Shown here: positions 53,052 through 62,026 of the stretch, piece after piece | How positions within the stretch are numbered: position 1 is the first letter of the stretch | How the letters are laid out: every line of letters starts with the position of its first letter | DNA from: Aquaticitalea lipolytica | GTDB taxonomy: Bacteria > Bacteroidota > Bacteroidia > Flavobacteriales > Flavobacteriaceae | Direction of reading: 5' to 3' | Length of the DNA: 64,000 nt | Assembly (NCBI RefSeq): GCF_014641635.1 | Contig: NZ_BMIC01000005.1 | Location: forward strand, 62,001-126,000 | The notes under the pieces: generated by a model | What the model saw: only the letters and a program-made list of their open reading frames with translations | Told to the model about the DNA's origin: nothing | Database searches by the model: none | Program-made: the position numbers and the translations under genes

Positions 53052-54854
53052 ATGCCAAAACAGTCACTTCTTAAACGGTTTCATATTTGGAGATACAAGA
53101 ATATCTCTCAAAAAAACTTTGTTTATATATTAAGTGTTCTTGTTGGGTTGCTTGCTGGTTTAGCAGCAGTAACATTAAAAAACATTACTTTTTTTATTCA
53201 AAGCTTATTAGAACATGGTATAATTTTTTCTCAAAATCAATTATACTTCATTTTACCAGTTCTAGGGTTGCTTTTTGTTTATTTACTTAACAAGTATGTA
53301 TTTAAAAAAGTCGTTGCAAATGAAACACCTTCGTTTATAAAAAGAGCAATCCCATCTGTTTTATATTCATTATTAAGACAAAAAGGTTTTTTACATTATA
53401 AACAGATTTACTATCCATTAATTGCTGCACCATTAACAGTAGGTTTTGGTGGTTCTGTTGGTTTATTAGGTCCTGCAATAACTTCTGGTTCTGCTATAAG
53501 CTCTAATTTAAGTAGATTGTTACATATAGACCGAAAAACAAGAACTCTTCTTATAGCATGTGCATCTGCTGGAGCTATGGCATCTATGTTTAAATCGCCA
53601 ATTGCGGCTATTGTTTTTGCTGTGGAAGTGTTTAGTTTAGATTTAACTTTTGCATCGTTATTACCATTATTAATTGCATCAATTTCATCTGTATTAACAT
53701 CGTACTTTTTTTTGGGAGATGATTTACTTTTCAATTTTAATCTAACTGAGAAATTTACCATTAATGATACTGTTTTCTTTATCATTTTAGGTATCGGAAC
53801 AGGAATTGCTTCTTTATATTTTACAAAAATATATTTCGCCATTTATGCCTTTTTCGAGAATTTTAAAACTCGATTTTTAAAACTCGTTGTTGGAGGTTTT
53901 GCAATAGGGATTATGTTGTATTTCATTCCGCCACTTTATGGTGAGGGTCTAAGTTTCACCAAAGACCTATTTAATGGTAATTATTTACATGCACTTGGCT
54001 CAAATCCTTTTGATTCGTACATAGATAATATTTGGGTTGTTATAGCTCTATTAATTGGGTTCACTTTTTTTAAAGTTATTGCCATGACAACAACTTTTGC
54101 AGCAGGTGGTGTTGGAGGAATTGTTGTACCAACAATGGTTATGGGTAGTGCTTTAGGAAATGTTGTTGCAAAAATAATTAATAATATTGGTCTTGGCTTT
54201 CAGGTATCTGAAGCTAATTTTACATTGGTTGGTATGGCTGGATTAATAGCAGGAGTTATACATGCACCATTAACTGCTATTTTTTTAATTGCTGAAATTA
54301 CTGGTGGATACGTGCTGTTTTTACCTCTAATGATTACTGTAGCCATATCTTATATGATTACAAAACATTATATGCCGCATACTATATATACTCGTGAATT
54401 GGCTGAAAGAGGTGATTTGTTAACTCACGACAAAGACCAAAATGTTTTAACATTAATGAAGCTTGATAATGTTGTAGAGCAAGATTTTATTAAACTAAAA
54501 CCAGAAATGACTTTAGGTGAAATGCTTCATAATGGTGTTGCAAAATCACAGCGAAATTTATTCCCAGTAACGAATACTGAAGATGAGTTTTTAGGTATTA
54601 TTTTGTTAGATGATATTAGAGAGTTTATGTTTGATCGAGATTTATACGACTCTACAAAAGTTGAATTGTATATGCACAATCCTCCAGATATTATTGTATT
54701 TGAAACCGATACCATGCAAACGGTTATGGATAAATTTCAAAGCTCTGGAGCTTGGAATCTGCCAGTAATTAATAACGGAAAATATTATGGCTTTGTTTCA
54801 AAATCTAAATTATTAACCGCCTACAGAAGGCATTTAATTAGCTTTACAAAGTAA
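53052..54854 (+). CDS. ClC-family chloride channel with CBS domains, lacking the gating glutamate
   Basis: A 600-residue membrane protein with about ten to twelve helices and two C-terminal CBS domains (about 455-600). Selectivity-filter segments are visible: GGSVGLLGPAITSGSAISSN (residues 133-152) and the AAGGVGGIVVPTMVMGSALGN motif. The external gating glutamate of the G-x-E-G/A-P motif is replaced by Leu139, which in known ClC proteins tends to uncouple proton exchange. I start at the ATG at 53052 (MPKQSLLKRF); a longer frame from 53025 overlaps the aspS terminator. A small gene follows after 3 bp. Confidence 0.9.
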   Translation: MPKQSLLKRFHIWRYKNISQKNFVYILSVLVGLLAGLAAVTLKNITFFIQSLLEHGIIFSQNQLYFILPVLGLLFVYLLNKYVFKKVVANETPSFIKRAIPSVLYSLLRQKGFLHYKQIYYPLIAAPLTVGFGGSVGLLGPAITSGSAISSNLSRLLHIDRKTRTLLIACASAGAMASMFKSPIAAIVFAVEVFSLDLTFASLLPLLIASISSVLTSYFFLGDDLLFNFNLTEKFTINDTVFFIILGIGTGIASLYFTKIYFAIYAFFENFKTRFLKLVVGGFAIGIMLYFIPPLYGEGLSFTKDLFNGNYLHALGSNPFDSYIDNIWVVIALLIGFTFFKVIAMTTTFAAGGVGGIVVPTMVMGSALGNVVAKIINNIGLGFQVSEANFTLVGMAGLIAGVIHAPLTAIFLIAEITGGYVLFLPLMITVAISYMITKHYMPHTIYTRELAERGDLLTHDKDQNVLTLMKLDNVVEQDFIKLKPEMTLGEMLHNGVAKSQRNLFPVTNTEDEFLGIILLDDIREFMFDRDLYDSTKVELYMHNPPDIIVFETDTMQTVMDKFQSSGAWNLPVINNGKYYGFVSKSKLLTAYRRHLISFTK

Positions 54855-54857
54855 CAG

Positions 54858-55094
54858 ATGAAATATTTAATTGGAACTTTAACACTAATCGTTTTTGCTT
54901 GTATTTTCTACGGATTTATTTGGGACACTGACTATTCTGAAAAATTTATAGGCTTTGGTGTTGTTGGGTTATTCTTTGTTGTTTTTCCTCTATTTTCTTA
55001 TTACAGATGGAAAGATAAAAAAGTAGAAGACTATATGCTTACCAAAGAAAATCTTGAAAAAATGCGTAAACGAGAAGGTGACAAACGTAGTTAA
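54858..55094 (+). CDS. Small membrane protein
   Basis: A 78-residue protein with two hydrophobic helices (about 4-22 and 31-48) and a charged C-terminal tail (KKVEDYMLTKENLEKMRKREGDKRS). It starts 3 bp after the ClC gene, so the two are co-expressed; a supporting role for the channel is possible but unsupported. It converges on the deaminase gene with a 4-bp overlap. Confidence 0.65.
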   Translation: MKYLIGTLTLIVFACIFYGFIWDTDYSEKFIGFGVVGLFFVVFPLFSYYRWKDKKVEDYMLTKENLEKMRKREGDKRS

Positions 55095-55540
55095 TTTAAA
55101 TTTCGTTTTTCGATAAAAAAGCGTTTCAATAATTGTGATGCTTCTTCAGCCATAATACCGCCAATAATTTCTGTTTTAGGATGTAATTTAGTATTTAAAG
55201 TTGTGCAACCTCGCTCTTCATCTTTAGCTCCATACACAATCTTGCTAATTTGACTCCAATACAAAGCACCAGCGCACATTTGGCAAGGTTCTAAAGTGAC
55301 ATATAGTGTACAATTTTGAAGATACTTCCCACCCAAAAAATTAGACGCAGCAGTAATGGCTTGCATTTCGGCATGCGCAGTAACATCAACCAATAATTCT
55401 GTTAGGTTGTGCGCTCTAGCAATAATTCTATTTTCAATAACAATAACAGCTCCTACAGGAATTTCACCTTTTTCATAAGCAGTTTCAGCTTCCTGAAGTG
55501 CTTTTTTCATAAAGTAAGTGTCATCAAAAGGATTTTCCAT
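55091..55540 (-). CDS. Nucleoside/tRNA deaminase, TadA-like
   Basis: A 149-residue zinc cytidine-deaminase-fold enzyme. Zinc ligands and the proton shuttle are in TAHAEMQAI (His56, Glu58) and VTLEPCQMCAGAL (Cys86, Cys89). The length and the GCTTLNTKLHPKTEIIGGIM tail fit the TadA group that converts A34 to inosine in tRNA-Arg; guanine deaminase activity cannot be excluded. It is divergent from dxs. Confidence 0.85.
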   Translation of the reverse strand: MENPFDDTYFMKKALQEAETAYEKGEIPVGAVIVIENRIIARAHNLTELLVDVTAHAEMQAITAASNFLGGKYLQNCTLYVTLEPCQMCAGALYWSQISKIVYGAKDEERGCTTLNTKLHPKTEIIGGIMAEEASQLLKRFFIEKRNLN

Positions 55541-55587
55541 TATTAAAATTTAAAAGGTCGGAATTCAAAAATACGATTTTCAAATAC

Positions 55588-55595
55588 TACATTTG
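55588..55595 (+). promoter_or_regulatory. dxs promoter -7 element
   Basis: TACATTTG matches TAnnTTTG only 7 bp before the ATG at 55603, so a leaderless or nearly leaderless mRNA is predicted. No -33 TTG is seen. Confidence 0.55.
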
Positions 55596-55602
55596 TAAAC
55601 TG

Positions 55603-57366
55603 ATGAGCAAATTTTTAGACCATATTAATTCACCTTCTGATTTACGAAAACTAAATCAGAATTACTTACCTCAACTCGCTAAAGAGTTGCGTAAGTTCAT
55701 CATTAATATTGTTGCTACAAAAGAAGGACATCTTGGCGCTAGTCTTGGTGTGGTAGAGTTAACCATTGCACTACATTATGTTTTTGACACACCTAACGAC
55801 TTGCTTATTTGGGATGTTGGGCATCAGGCCTATGGTCACAAGCTATTAACAGGACGAAAAGATAATTTTCATACTAATAGACAACTCAATGGAATTAGTG
55901 GTTTTCCAAAACGAAGTGAAAGTGTTTATGATGCTTTTGGTGTTGGTCACTCCTCTACATCTATTTCTGCTGCTTTAGGAATGGCAATTGCCTCACAGCT
56001 AAAAGGAGAAAACAAACACCACATTGCTGTTATAGGAGATGCATCTATAGCTAGTGGAATGGCATTTGAAGGTTTAAATCATGCTGGTGTTACTGATGCC
56101 AATTTATTAGTTATTCTTAATGATAATGCCATAGGTATTGACCCAAGTGTTGGTGCTTTAAAACAATATTTAACCAATGTTAAAAAAGGTACTGAAAAGC
56201 AAGATAATATTTTTGAAGCTTTAAATTTTAATTATTCTGGACCTATTGATGGTCATGATATTGATAAAATTATTTCGGAATTACAGCGCTTAAAAAATGT
56301 AAAAGGTCCTAAATTTTTGCATATCATAACTACAAAAGGCAAAGGGTTAAAGCAAGCTGAAGAAAATCAGGTTAAATATCATGCTCCAGGAAAATTCGAC
56401 GCCATTACTGGCGACTTATTTCCAAAAACAAAAACAGATGAAGCACCAAAGTTTCAAGATGTTTTTGGGTATACCATTGTAGAATTAGCTAAGCAAAACG
56501 ATAAAATAGTGGGTATTACACCAGCGATGCCAACTGGTAGTTCTTTAAAATACATGATGGATGAAATGCCAAATCGTGCTTTTGATGTTGGTATTGCAGA
56601 GCAACATGCTGTAACGCTTTCTGCTGGTATGGTTTCTCAAGGCTTGGTTGTATTTTGTAATATTTATTCAACGTTTCTACAGAGAGCTTATGACCAAGTT
56701 ATACATGATGTTGCTTTACAGAATTTACCTGTGATTTTTTGTTTAGATAGAGCTGGTTTGGTTGGTGAAGATGGAGCTACACATCATGGTGTTTTTGATT
56801 TAGCTTACTTACGCTGCATCCCTAACCTCATCATTTTTGCGCCTCGAAATGAGATTGAATTACGTAATATAATGTATACTGCTCAATTAGGTTTAGACAA
56901 TCCTATTGCTATAAGATACCCTAGAGGAAAAGGTGTTACAATAGATTGGAAACAACCTTTTTCTAATATAGAAATTGGGAAAGGAATTGAATTAAAAAAA
57001 GGGGCTTCACTAGCTGTTTTGAGTATTGGGTTTATTTCTAAAAATGTATCAACTGCCATAAAAAATGTAAAGAACAATACAACTATTGGTCACTACGATA
57101 TGCGATTTATAAAGCCTTTAGATGAAGATTTGCTTCATCAAGTTTTTAAAAATTATAAAACTATTATTACTATTGAAGACGGAACTATTAAAGGAGGCTT
57201 TGGTAGTGCTGTTTTAGAATTTGCTGCACATAATAATTACAAGAATTCTATAAAATGTTTAGGAATTCCTGATGAGTTTGTAGAACAAGGAACAATTGAC
57301 GAACTTCAAAAGTTAACATCGTTAGATGCTTACAACATTACTACAATTTTAGAAAGCTACTCTTAA
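55603..57366 (+). CDS. dxs: 1-deoxy-D-xylulose-5-phosphate synthase
   Basis: The thiamine-diphosphate enzyme that starts the MEP isoprenoid pathway from pyruvate and glyceraldehyde 3-phosphate, 587 residues. The order is the N-terminal GHLGASLGVVELTIALHYVFDTP segment, the cofactor-binding VIGDASIASGMAFEGLNHAG and NDNAIGIDPSVGAL, then the second half with GIAEQHAVTLSAGM and DRAGLVGEDGATHHGVFDLAYLR. It is shorter than the 620-residue E. coli enzyme, as usual in this phylum. Its stop overlaps a convergent small gene by 4 bp. Confidence 0.97.
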   Translation: MSKFLDHINSPSDLRKLNQNYLPQLAKELRKFIINIVATKEGHLGASLGVVELTIALHYVFDTPNDLLIWDVGHQAYGHKLLTGRKDNFHTNRQLNGISGFPKRSESVYDAFGVGHSSTSISAALGMAIASQLKGENKHHIAVIGDASIASGMAFEGLNHAGVTDANLLVILNDNAIGIDPSVGALKQYLTNVKKGTEKQDNIFEALNFNYSGPIDGHDIDKIISELQRLKNVKGPKFLHIITTKGKGLKQAEENQVKYHAPGKFDAITGDLFPKTKTDEAPKFQDVFGYTIVELAKQNDKIVGITPAMPTGSSLKYMMDEMPNRAFDVGIAEQHAVTLSAGMVSQGLVVFCNIYSTFLQRAYDQVIHDVALQNLPVIFCLDRAGLVGEDGATHHGVFDLAYLRCIPNLIIFAPRNEIELRNIMYTAQLGLDNPIAIRYPRGKGVTIDWKQPFSNIEIGKGIELKKGASLAVLSIGFISKNVSTAIKNVKNNTTIGHYDMRFIKPLDEDLLHQVFKNYKTIITIEDGTIKGGFGSAVLEFAAHNNYKNSIKCLGIPDEFVEQGTIDELQKLTSLDAYNITTILESYS

Positions 57367-57521
57367 TCGTTTACAACGATATCTGATTGCTGATTTGCAT
57401 TATAAGTTTTAACACTCTCTTTTGTGTTCTTATTTGTTTCTTTAGAAATATCATCGATTACTAACAAAAACGCTAATGTTACAAAAAACACTACTATAGC
57501 ACTTAGAATATTTTTTTTCAT
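57363..57521 (-). CDS. Small single-pass membrane protein
   Basis: A 52-residue protein when started at the ATG at 57521 (MKKNILSAIVVFFVTLAFLLVIDD); the N-terminal helix could be a membrane anchor. The tail is Lys, Asn and Thr-rich. A longer frame from 57578 would add 19 residues with no support. No homologue is recognised. Confidence 0.5.
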   Translation of the reverse strand: MKKNILSAIVVFFVTLAFLLVIDDISKETNKNTKESVKTYNANQQSDIVVND

Positions 57522-57604
57522 TTTGGTAGAGCTAAGGGTTGATGTTATCAAAAGTAATGATTTATCGTTAATAAGCAAATTTTTTCGATGAAATACACAA
57601 AAGT

Positions 57605-57630
57605 AAAAAGGGAGCTTATGGGCTCCCTTT
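57605..57630 (-). terminator. Terminator of the BNR-repeat gene
   Basis: AAAGGGAGC (57607-57615) pairs with GCTCCCTTT (57622-57630); on the - strand a T-run follows the stem. It lies 22 bp beyond the stop of the large - strand gene. Confidence 0.85.
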
Positions 57631-57651
57631 CAAAATATTTATTTATTGTTA

Positions 57652-60441
57652 TTATTTTATTACAATCTTCTTTGTTTCGGTAAATGTTCCTTTAGTGAAT
57701 TTAACAAGATAAACACCTGAAGACAAATTAAGTTTTAATGATTTAGAACTACCATTTAAATCAATATCTGTATTATAAACTTTCTTCCCTGTAATACTAA
57801 ATACATCTAAATTAACTTTACCTATATTTAAAGTAGATGAGATAGTTATATTTCCATTAGAAACTGTAGGATATATTCTTAAAGTATTTTTATTGATTGT
57901 GTTATCATTAATACTCAGTGGTGTTGCTGTAAACTGCCCTGTAAACAATCCTCTACCATGAGTAGATGCTAAAATTACATTATCTGTAGCTCTTAAATCT
58001 AAATCAATAACAGTAACATCACTCATTCCATTATAAACAGGAACCCAAACAGGGCTTGCAACAGTAATATCTGCTGTTGCCCAAACACCTAGTTCTGTAC
58101 CTATTATAACCTCTTGAGGTATTAATGGGTTTTGTAAAATACATTTAACAGGCATATCTGGTAAATTCCCTTCTTTGTTTTGCCAAGAAGTTCCTCCATT
58201 TGATGTATACCATACACTATTTACTCCATAATTAAACATTGTTACAAAAATTTCATTTTCATTTTGTCCAAATTCAATATCAGAAATACTTCCAACAAAT
58301 CCATTAAACCCAATATTACTCCAAACTGGAACGTTATCGGCATTTGTTAATTTAAGAAGTCTTCCATTTGCAAGTCCTACTAATAGAGTCGCTGTACTTG
58401 TTGGAGGAGTTCCGTTTGTTGAATGTGGATTAATTTTAAACGCTGTTGGTCTGGCATTTAATAGTGCATTCGTTAAATCTGAAGCACTCATTATTGATTG
58501 AATATTTACATTTATATATCGAGAAATACGGTTTGTTCCTCCTGAAGAAGAATTAGTATATAATACATGTCTATTATCATCTAACTCAGCTTCGTTTATA
58601 AAGCTACCTCTATTGTTATTTGCTATTGTATATCTTCCACTATTATAGCTTGGAAAGTTAGAAAATATATGCGTCTCTCCTGTATATGAAGTAATCAAAT
58701 AATCACCATTTTTACTAATCTCAGTATAAGCACCATCTCCTGTTCTTGGATCTACATAAGCATTTGCTCCTGCATTAGAATTAAGTGAAATCTGAGTCCC
58801 ATTATCTTGTAATCCTCCAACTAAGTCATCTCCATTTGCAATATCAACTTGGTTAATATCTCCATAATAAAAATGTGTAGTATTGTAGTCTTTATTTCTA
58901 GCTTGAATTGCTGTAGTGCTATTTGAAGTAACTATAGACGATATATTACTTCCATAAAACACACCTCCATCATTACCAAATGCAGCTTGGTTTCCATTAC
59001 TTCCTGGTCTAAATACAATTGCATGATGATCTGCATGTACTAAAGGCACTTGTAAAGCTGCTAAATTATTATTGTTTGACCATTTTGAAATTTGTCTCCA
59101 GTTGATACCAAAATCTGTTGTTCTAAACAAATCAATACCACCAACATAAAGCACGTCACTTTGGTCTGCCTCAATAACTAAATCGTAAAAAGCTTGACCT
59201 CTTGTAAAATCAGTATCAGGGATACCTGTATCAGCATCATTCGGCTCTGTTGGCATCGGACTTACAGTACTAAATGCATTAGCAGTAAAAAATAAATCTG
59301 CACCATTACCTACTCTTGCTGCTACCCAAAAAATGTTTGCAGAAGTTTGAGAAGGTTCAAGTTCAGTTCTTAAAGCTCCAGGTATATTAGTAATTAAACT
59401 AAATGTAACACCATCAGTAGATCTATATATATCTCCTCCAGGATTACCAAAAGAATCGCCTGTTGTTGTAAACCAAATGTTATTATTTATATCTAACTCT
59501 ATATCACAAGGGTTTTTAAAAACTCCACTTGTATGTTGTATTGCAAATCGTGTCCATGTATTACCATTATCAACAGATTTATATAAACCCATTTCATTAA
59601 GGCCATTAAAATTTCCTGAAGCAGCATCTGCATATGCAGCACTTGAAACTGCAGCATATAATTCGGTAACACCTCCATTGTTTCTTGCTACAATATCATT
59701 CACATAAAAGAAACCGTTTACAAACTGTCCAGATGTATTTGTAGTTCCTCCTAAAACATTTTGCCATGTTATACCTGCATCTGTAGATCTCCAAATTCCT
59801 CTACCAACAGCATCACCTGATGTAAAAGATTCACCCGAGCCTATAAAAAATGTATTTGAATTATTTGGGTCAGAAATAATTGTTGTAACAGATATATTTG
59901 CTTGAACGTTTAGTTGAGTCCAAGAAGAGCTTGAACTTGTTATATCATTATTAACCCATAAGCCTCCTGAAACTCCTCCTGCAAAAACACGAGTATAATC
60001 ATCAGCTGGGTTTGCATTTCCAACATCGTTCGGGTCAAACATTATACCTCTTGTACGACCTCCTTGATTATTAGGTCCTCTGTCAATCCAAGGAGTAGAA
60101 GTAGTTCCACTAACACCTCTTCCTGCTAATCTGTCTTCTCTTAATTGAGCTTGAAGCTCTAATACTCGCTCTGGCATTGGTCGTCCAGTATTTGGGTCCA
60201 TTGTAAGTTCCCACATTTGCTCATAATAAGCATTTGGTGGTAAACCTAAATCCTTTCTTTCTGATTTAGAAAGACCTCTTGTTTTGGCAAACGGGCTGTT
60301 TTTTAAAAATTCTGCATGTTTTGCCTTTAAAGCTTCAACCGTTTGTGCTTCATTTTCCTTGTTGTTAGTAAGCTTAAATGTCGTTATAACTATTATCGCT
60401 AAAACCGACGCAGCTAACATTAGTAGTAATCCTTTTTTCAT
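57652..60441 (-). CDS. Secreted BNR/sortilin-like repeat protein with T9SS sorting domain
   Basis: A 929-residue secreted protein. The N-terminal helix of MKKGLLLMLAASVLAIIVITTF is a signal or anchor; the body is a series of beta-propeller blades with Asp-box motifs such as STDAGITWQNV, SVDNGNTWTRF, TTDFGINWRQI and TSNGGTSWQNK, as in VPS10/sortilin and sialidase-like proteins. The last 75 residues, starting LRIYPTVSNGNITI and ending SGVYLVKFTKGTFTETKKIVIK, match the type A C-terminal sorting domain for type IX secretion, so it should be exported and anchored or released at the cell surface. I start at the ATG at 60441; a frame from 60471 would add ten polar residues. The ligand is unknown. 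Confidence 0.88.
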   Translation of the reverse strand: MKKGLLLMLAASVLAIIVITTFKLTNNKENEAQTVEALKAKHAEFLKNSPFAKTRGLSKSERKDLGLPPNAYYEQMWELTMDPNTGRPMPERVLELQAQLREDRLAGRGVSGTTSTPWIDRGPNNQGGRTRGIMFDPNDVGNANPADDYTRVFAGGVSGGLWVNNDITSSSSSWTQLNVQANISVTTIISDPNNSNTFFIGSGESFTSGDAVGRGIWRSTDAGITWQNVLGGTTNTSGQFVNGFFYVNDIVARNNGGVTELYAAVSSAAYADAASGNFNGLNEMGLYKSVDNGNTWTRFAIQHTSGVFKNPCDIELDINNNIWFTTTGDSFGNPGGDIYRSTDGVTFSLITNIPGALRTELEPSQTSANIFWVAARVGNGADLFFTANAFSTVSPMPTEPNDADTGIPDTDFTRGQAFYDLVIEADQSDVLYVGGIDLFRTTDFGINWRQISKWSNNNNLAALQVPLVHADHHAIVFRPGSNGNQAAFGNDGGVFYGSNISSIVTSNSTTAIQARNKDYNTTHFYYGDINQVDIANGDDLVGGLQDNGTQISLNSNAGANAYVDPRTGDGAYTEISKNGDYLITSYTGETHIFSNFPSYNSGRYTIANNNRGSFINEAELDDNRHVLYTNSSSGGTNRISRYINVNIQSIMSASDLTNALLNARPTAFKINPHSTNGTPPTSTATLLVGLANGRLLKLTNADNVPVWSNIGFNGFVGSISDIEFGQNENEIFVTMFNYGVNSVWYTSNGGTSWQNKEGNLPDMPVKCILQNPLIPQEVIIGTELGVWATADITVASPVWVPVYNGMSDVTVIDLDLRATDNVILASTHGRGLFTGQFTATPLSINDNTINKNTLRIYPTVSNGNITISSTLNIGKVNLDVFSITGKKVYNTDIDLNGSSKSLKLNLSSGVYLVKFTKGTFTETKKIVIK

Positions 60442-60501
60442 GTTTGTTTTTTTTGTTTTAATATAATACACAGTTATATTAGCTAAAACTGCGTTGTGCT
60501 T

Positions 60502-61845
60502 TTATAAATGATTTCCTTTTAACTTTCTGTATGTTAATATTGCATTACTGTCAGACAGCTTTGACACATAATTGCAAATTGATAGTAAATTATCATAAAG
60601 ACTATCTTTATTTAAGTCTAGTGTTTTAGGAAAAACTTTCAGAATTAAATGATTATAGTTAGATAAACTTCCTAGCTGCTTATTATAAATTGTCGTTGTA
60701 AATATATTTAAAAGTTCATTAATTACCTCATATCCTGCAATCTCTTTATTTAGGACATCTTTAGAATTGTATACGTTTTGAACACTAATTTTAATGATAT
60801 CATTAATTTGAGCTTTATACTTGCTGACATCTAATAGTGCTTTAGAAAATTGCCCTTCTAATATATCTGCTTCATTATGCATAAACAATTCAACAGCCTC
60901 ATTTATTAAGGTGTTTATTGCAAGAGCTCTCAAATAGCTTATTCTATCTTCAGTATTTGTAAGTGCGTTATAATTATTAATATTTATAGTCTCTTTTACT
61001 AAATTTATTAAATATTCTAATGCGTACTCTTCTTGTATTAAGCCTAAATTAATCCCATCTTCAAAATCAATAATTGTATAGCAAATATCATCTGCTGCTT
61101 CAACTAAAAACGTTAATGGATGTCTAGAATAGCTTATATCGTTAGTTGAACTTCTACTTAAAAGACCTAACTCATTTACAACATCTAAAAAAGCTTCTTT
61201 CTCGCTTTGAAAAAATCCGTATTTTTTATCTGCTATATGAGCTGTTGGTTTTTTAGGTAGAGACTCTTTTGGGTATTTCATAAAAGCCCCAAGTGTTGCA
61301 TAGCTTAATCTCAGACCTCCTTCTCTTCCTTGCCTACTTTCAGTTAATATTTTAAATCCATTGGCATTACCTTCAAAATCACATAAATCTTGATACTCTT
61401 TTTCTGTTAAGTGTTTTTTGAATTCTTTTCCTTTTCCTGTTTTAAAAAACTCTCCAATAGCCTTTTCTCCAGAATGACCAAAAGGCGGATTTCCAATATC
61501 GTGTGCTAAAGCTGCAGCAGCTACAATAGCTCCAAAATCGTTAGCTTGATATCCATGAACGTTTTGAAGGTGAGGATGCTTTTCTAATAGCTTTTGACCT
61601 ACTTTTCTGCCAAGAGATCTACCAACCACACTAACTTCTAAACTATGGGTTAATCGCGTATGAACAAAATCTGTTTGCGATAATGGAATCACTTGTGTTT
61701 TGTCTTGAAGGCTTCTAAACTCTGAAGAGAATATAACACGATCATAATCAACTTCAAACCCTAAACGAGTTTCGTCTTGTTCTTTACGTATGCGTTTGTT
61801 TTTATCTCCAAAACGTTTTAGTGACAGTAATTGTTCCCAGTTCAT
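60502..61845 (-). CDS. dgt: Deoxyguanosinetriphosphate triphosphohydrolase (dGTPase)
   Basis: A 447-residue HD-domain enzyme that hydrolyses dGTP to deoxyguanosine and triphosphate. The HD motif elements are visible: QTDFVHTRLTHSLEVSVVGRSLG (first His) and AALAHDIGNPPFGHSGEKAI (His-Asp), with EAADDICYTIIDFEDG later in the sequence. No other gene lies in its transcription unit within the window. Confidence 0.93.
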   Translation of the reverse strand: MNWEQLLSLKRFGDKNKRIRKEQDETRLGFEVDYDRVIFSSEFRSLQDKTQVIPLSQTDFVHTRLTHSLEVSVVGRSLGRKVGQKLLEKHPHLQNVHGYQANDFGAIVAAAALAHDIGNPPFGHSGEKAIGEFFKTGKGKEFKKHLTEKEYQDLCDFEGNANGFKILTESRQGREGGLRLSYATLGAFMKYPKESLPKKPTAHIADKKYGFFQSEKEAFLDVVNELGLLSRSSTNDISYSRHPLTFLVEAADDICYTIIDFEDGINLGLIQEEYALEYLINLVKETININNYNALTNTEDRISYLRALAINTLINEAVELFMHNEADILEGQFSKALLDVSKYKAQINDIIKISVQNVYNSKDVLNKEIAGYEVINELLNIFTTTIYNKQLGSLSNYNHLILKVFPKTLDLNKDSLYDNLLSICNYVSKLSDSNAILTYRKLKGNHL

Positions 61846-61957
61846 AGCAATTCTTTAAGCGCATGCAAGATACATTTTTCAATGTTAAATTAACATATCC
61901 TAATTGCAATTTATTGAACATTAGATAACGTTTAGGTAACTTTTTTATGAAGTACGT

Positions 61958-61975
61958 TTAACCTTGAGTTAACCT
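61958..61975 (+). promoter_or_regulatory. Pho-box-like direct repeat upstream of the TonB receptor
   Basis: TTAACCT (61958-61964) is repeated exactly after a 4-bp spacer (61969-61975). Heptamers at an 11-bp period are the layout of PhoB/PhoP-type boxes, although the sequence differs from the E. coli consensus. It lies 51 bp before the ATG of the receptor gene. Confidence 0.45.
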
Positions 61976-62026
61976 CATCTTTACACTCAATAGGTTTCTT
62001 TGCAGCAAATAATTATGATTAAATAA

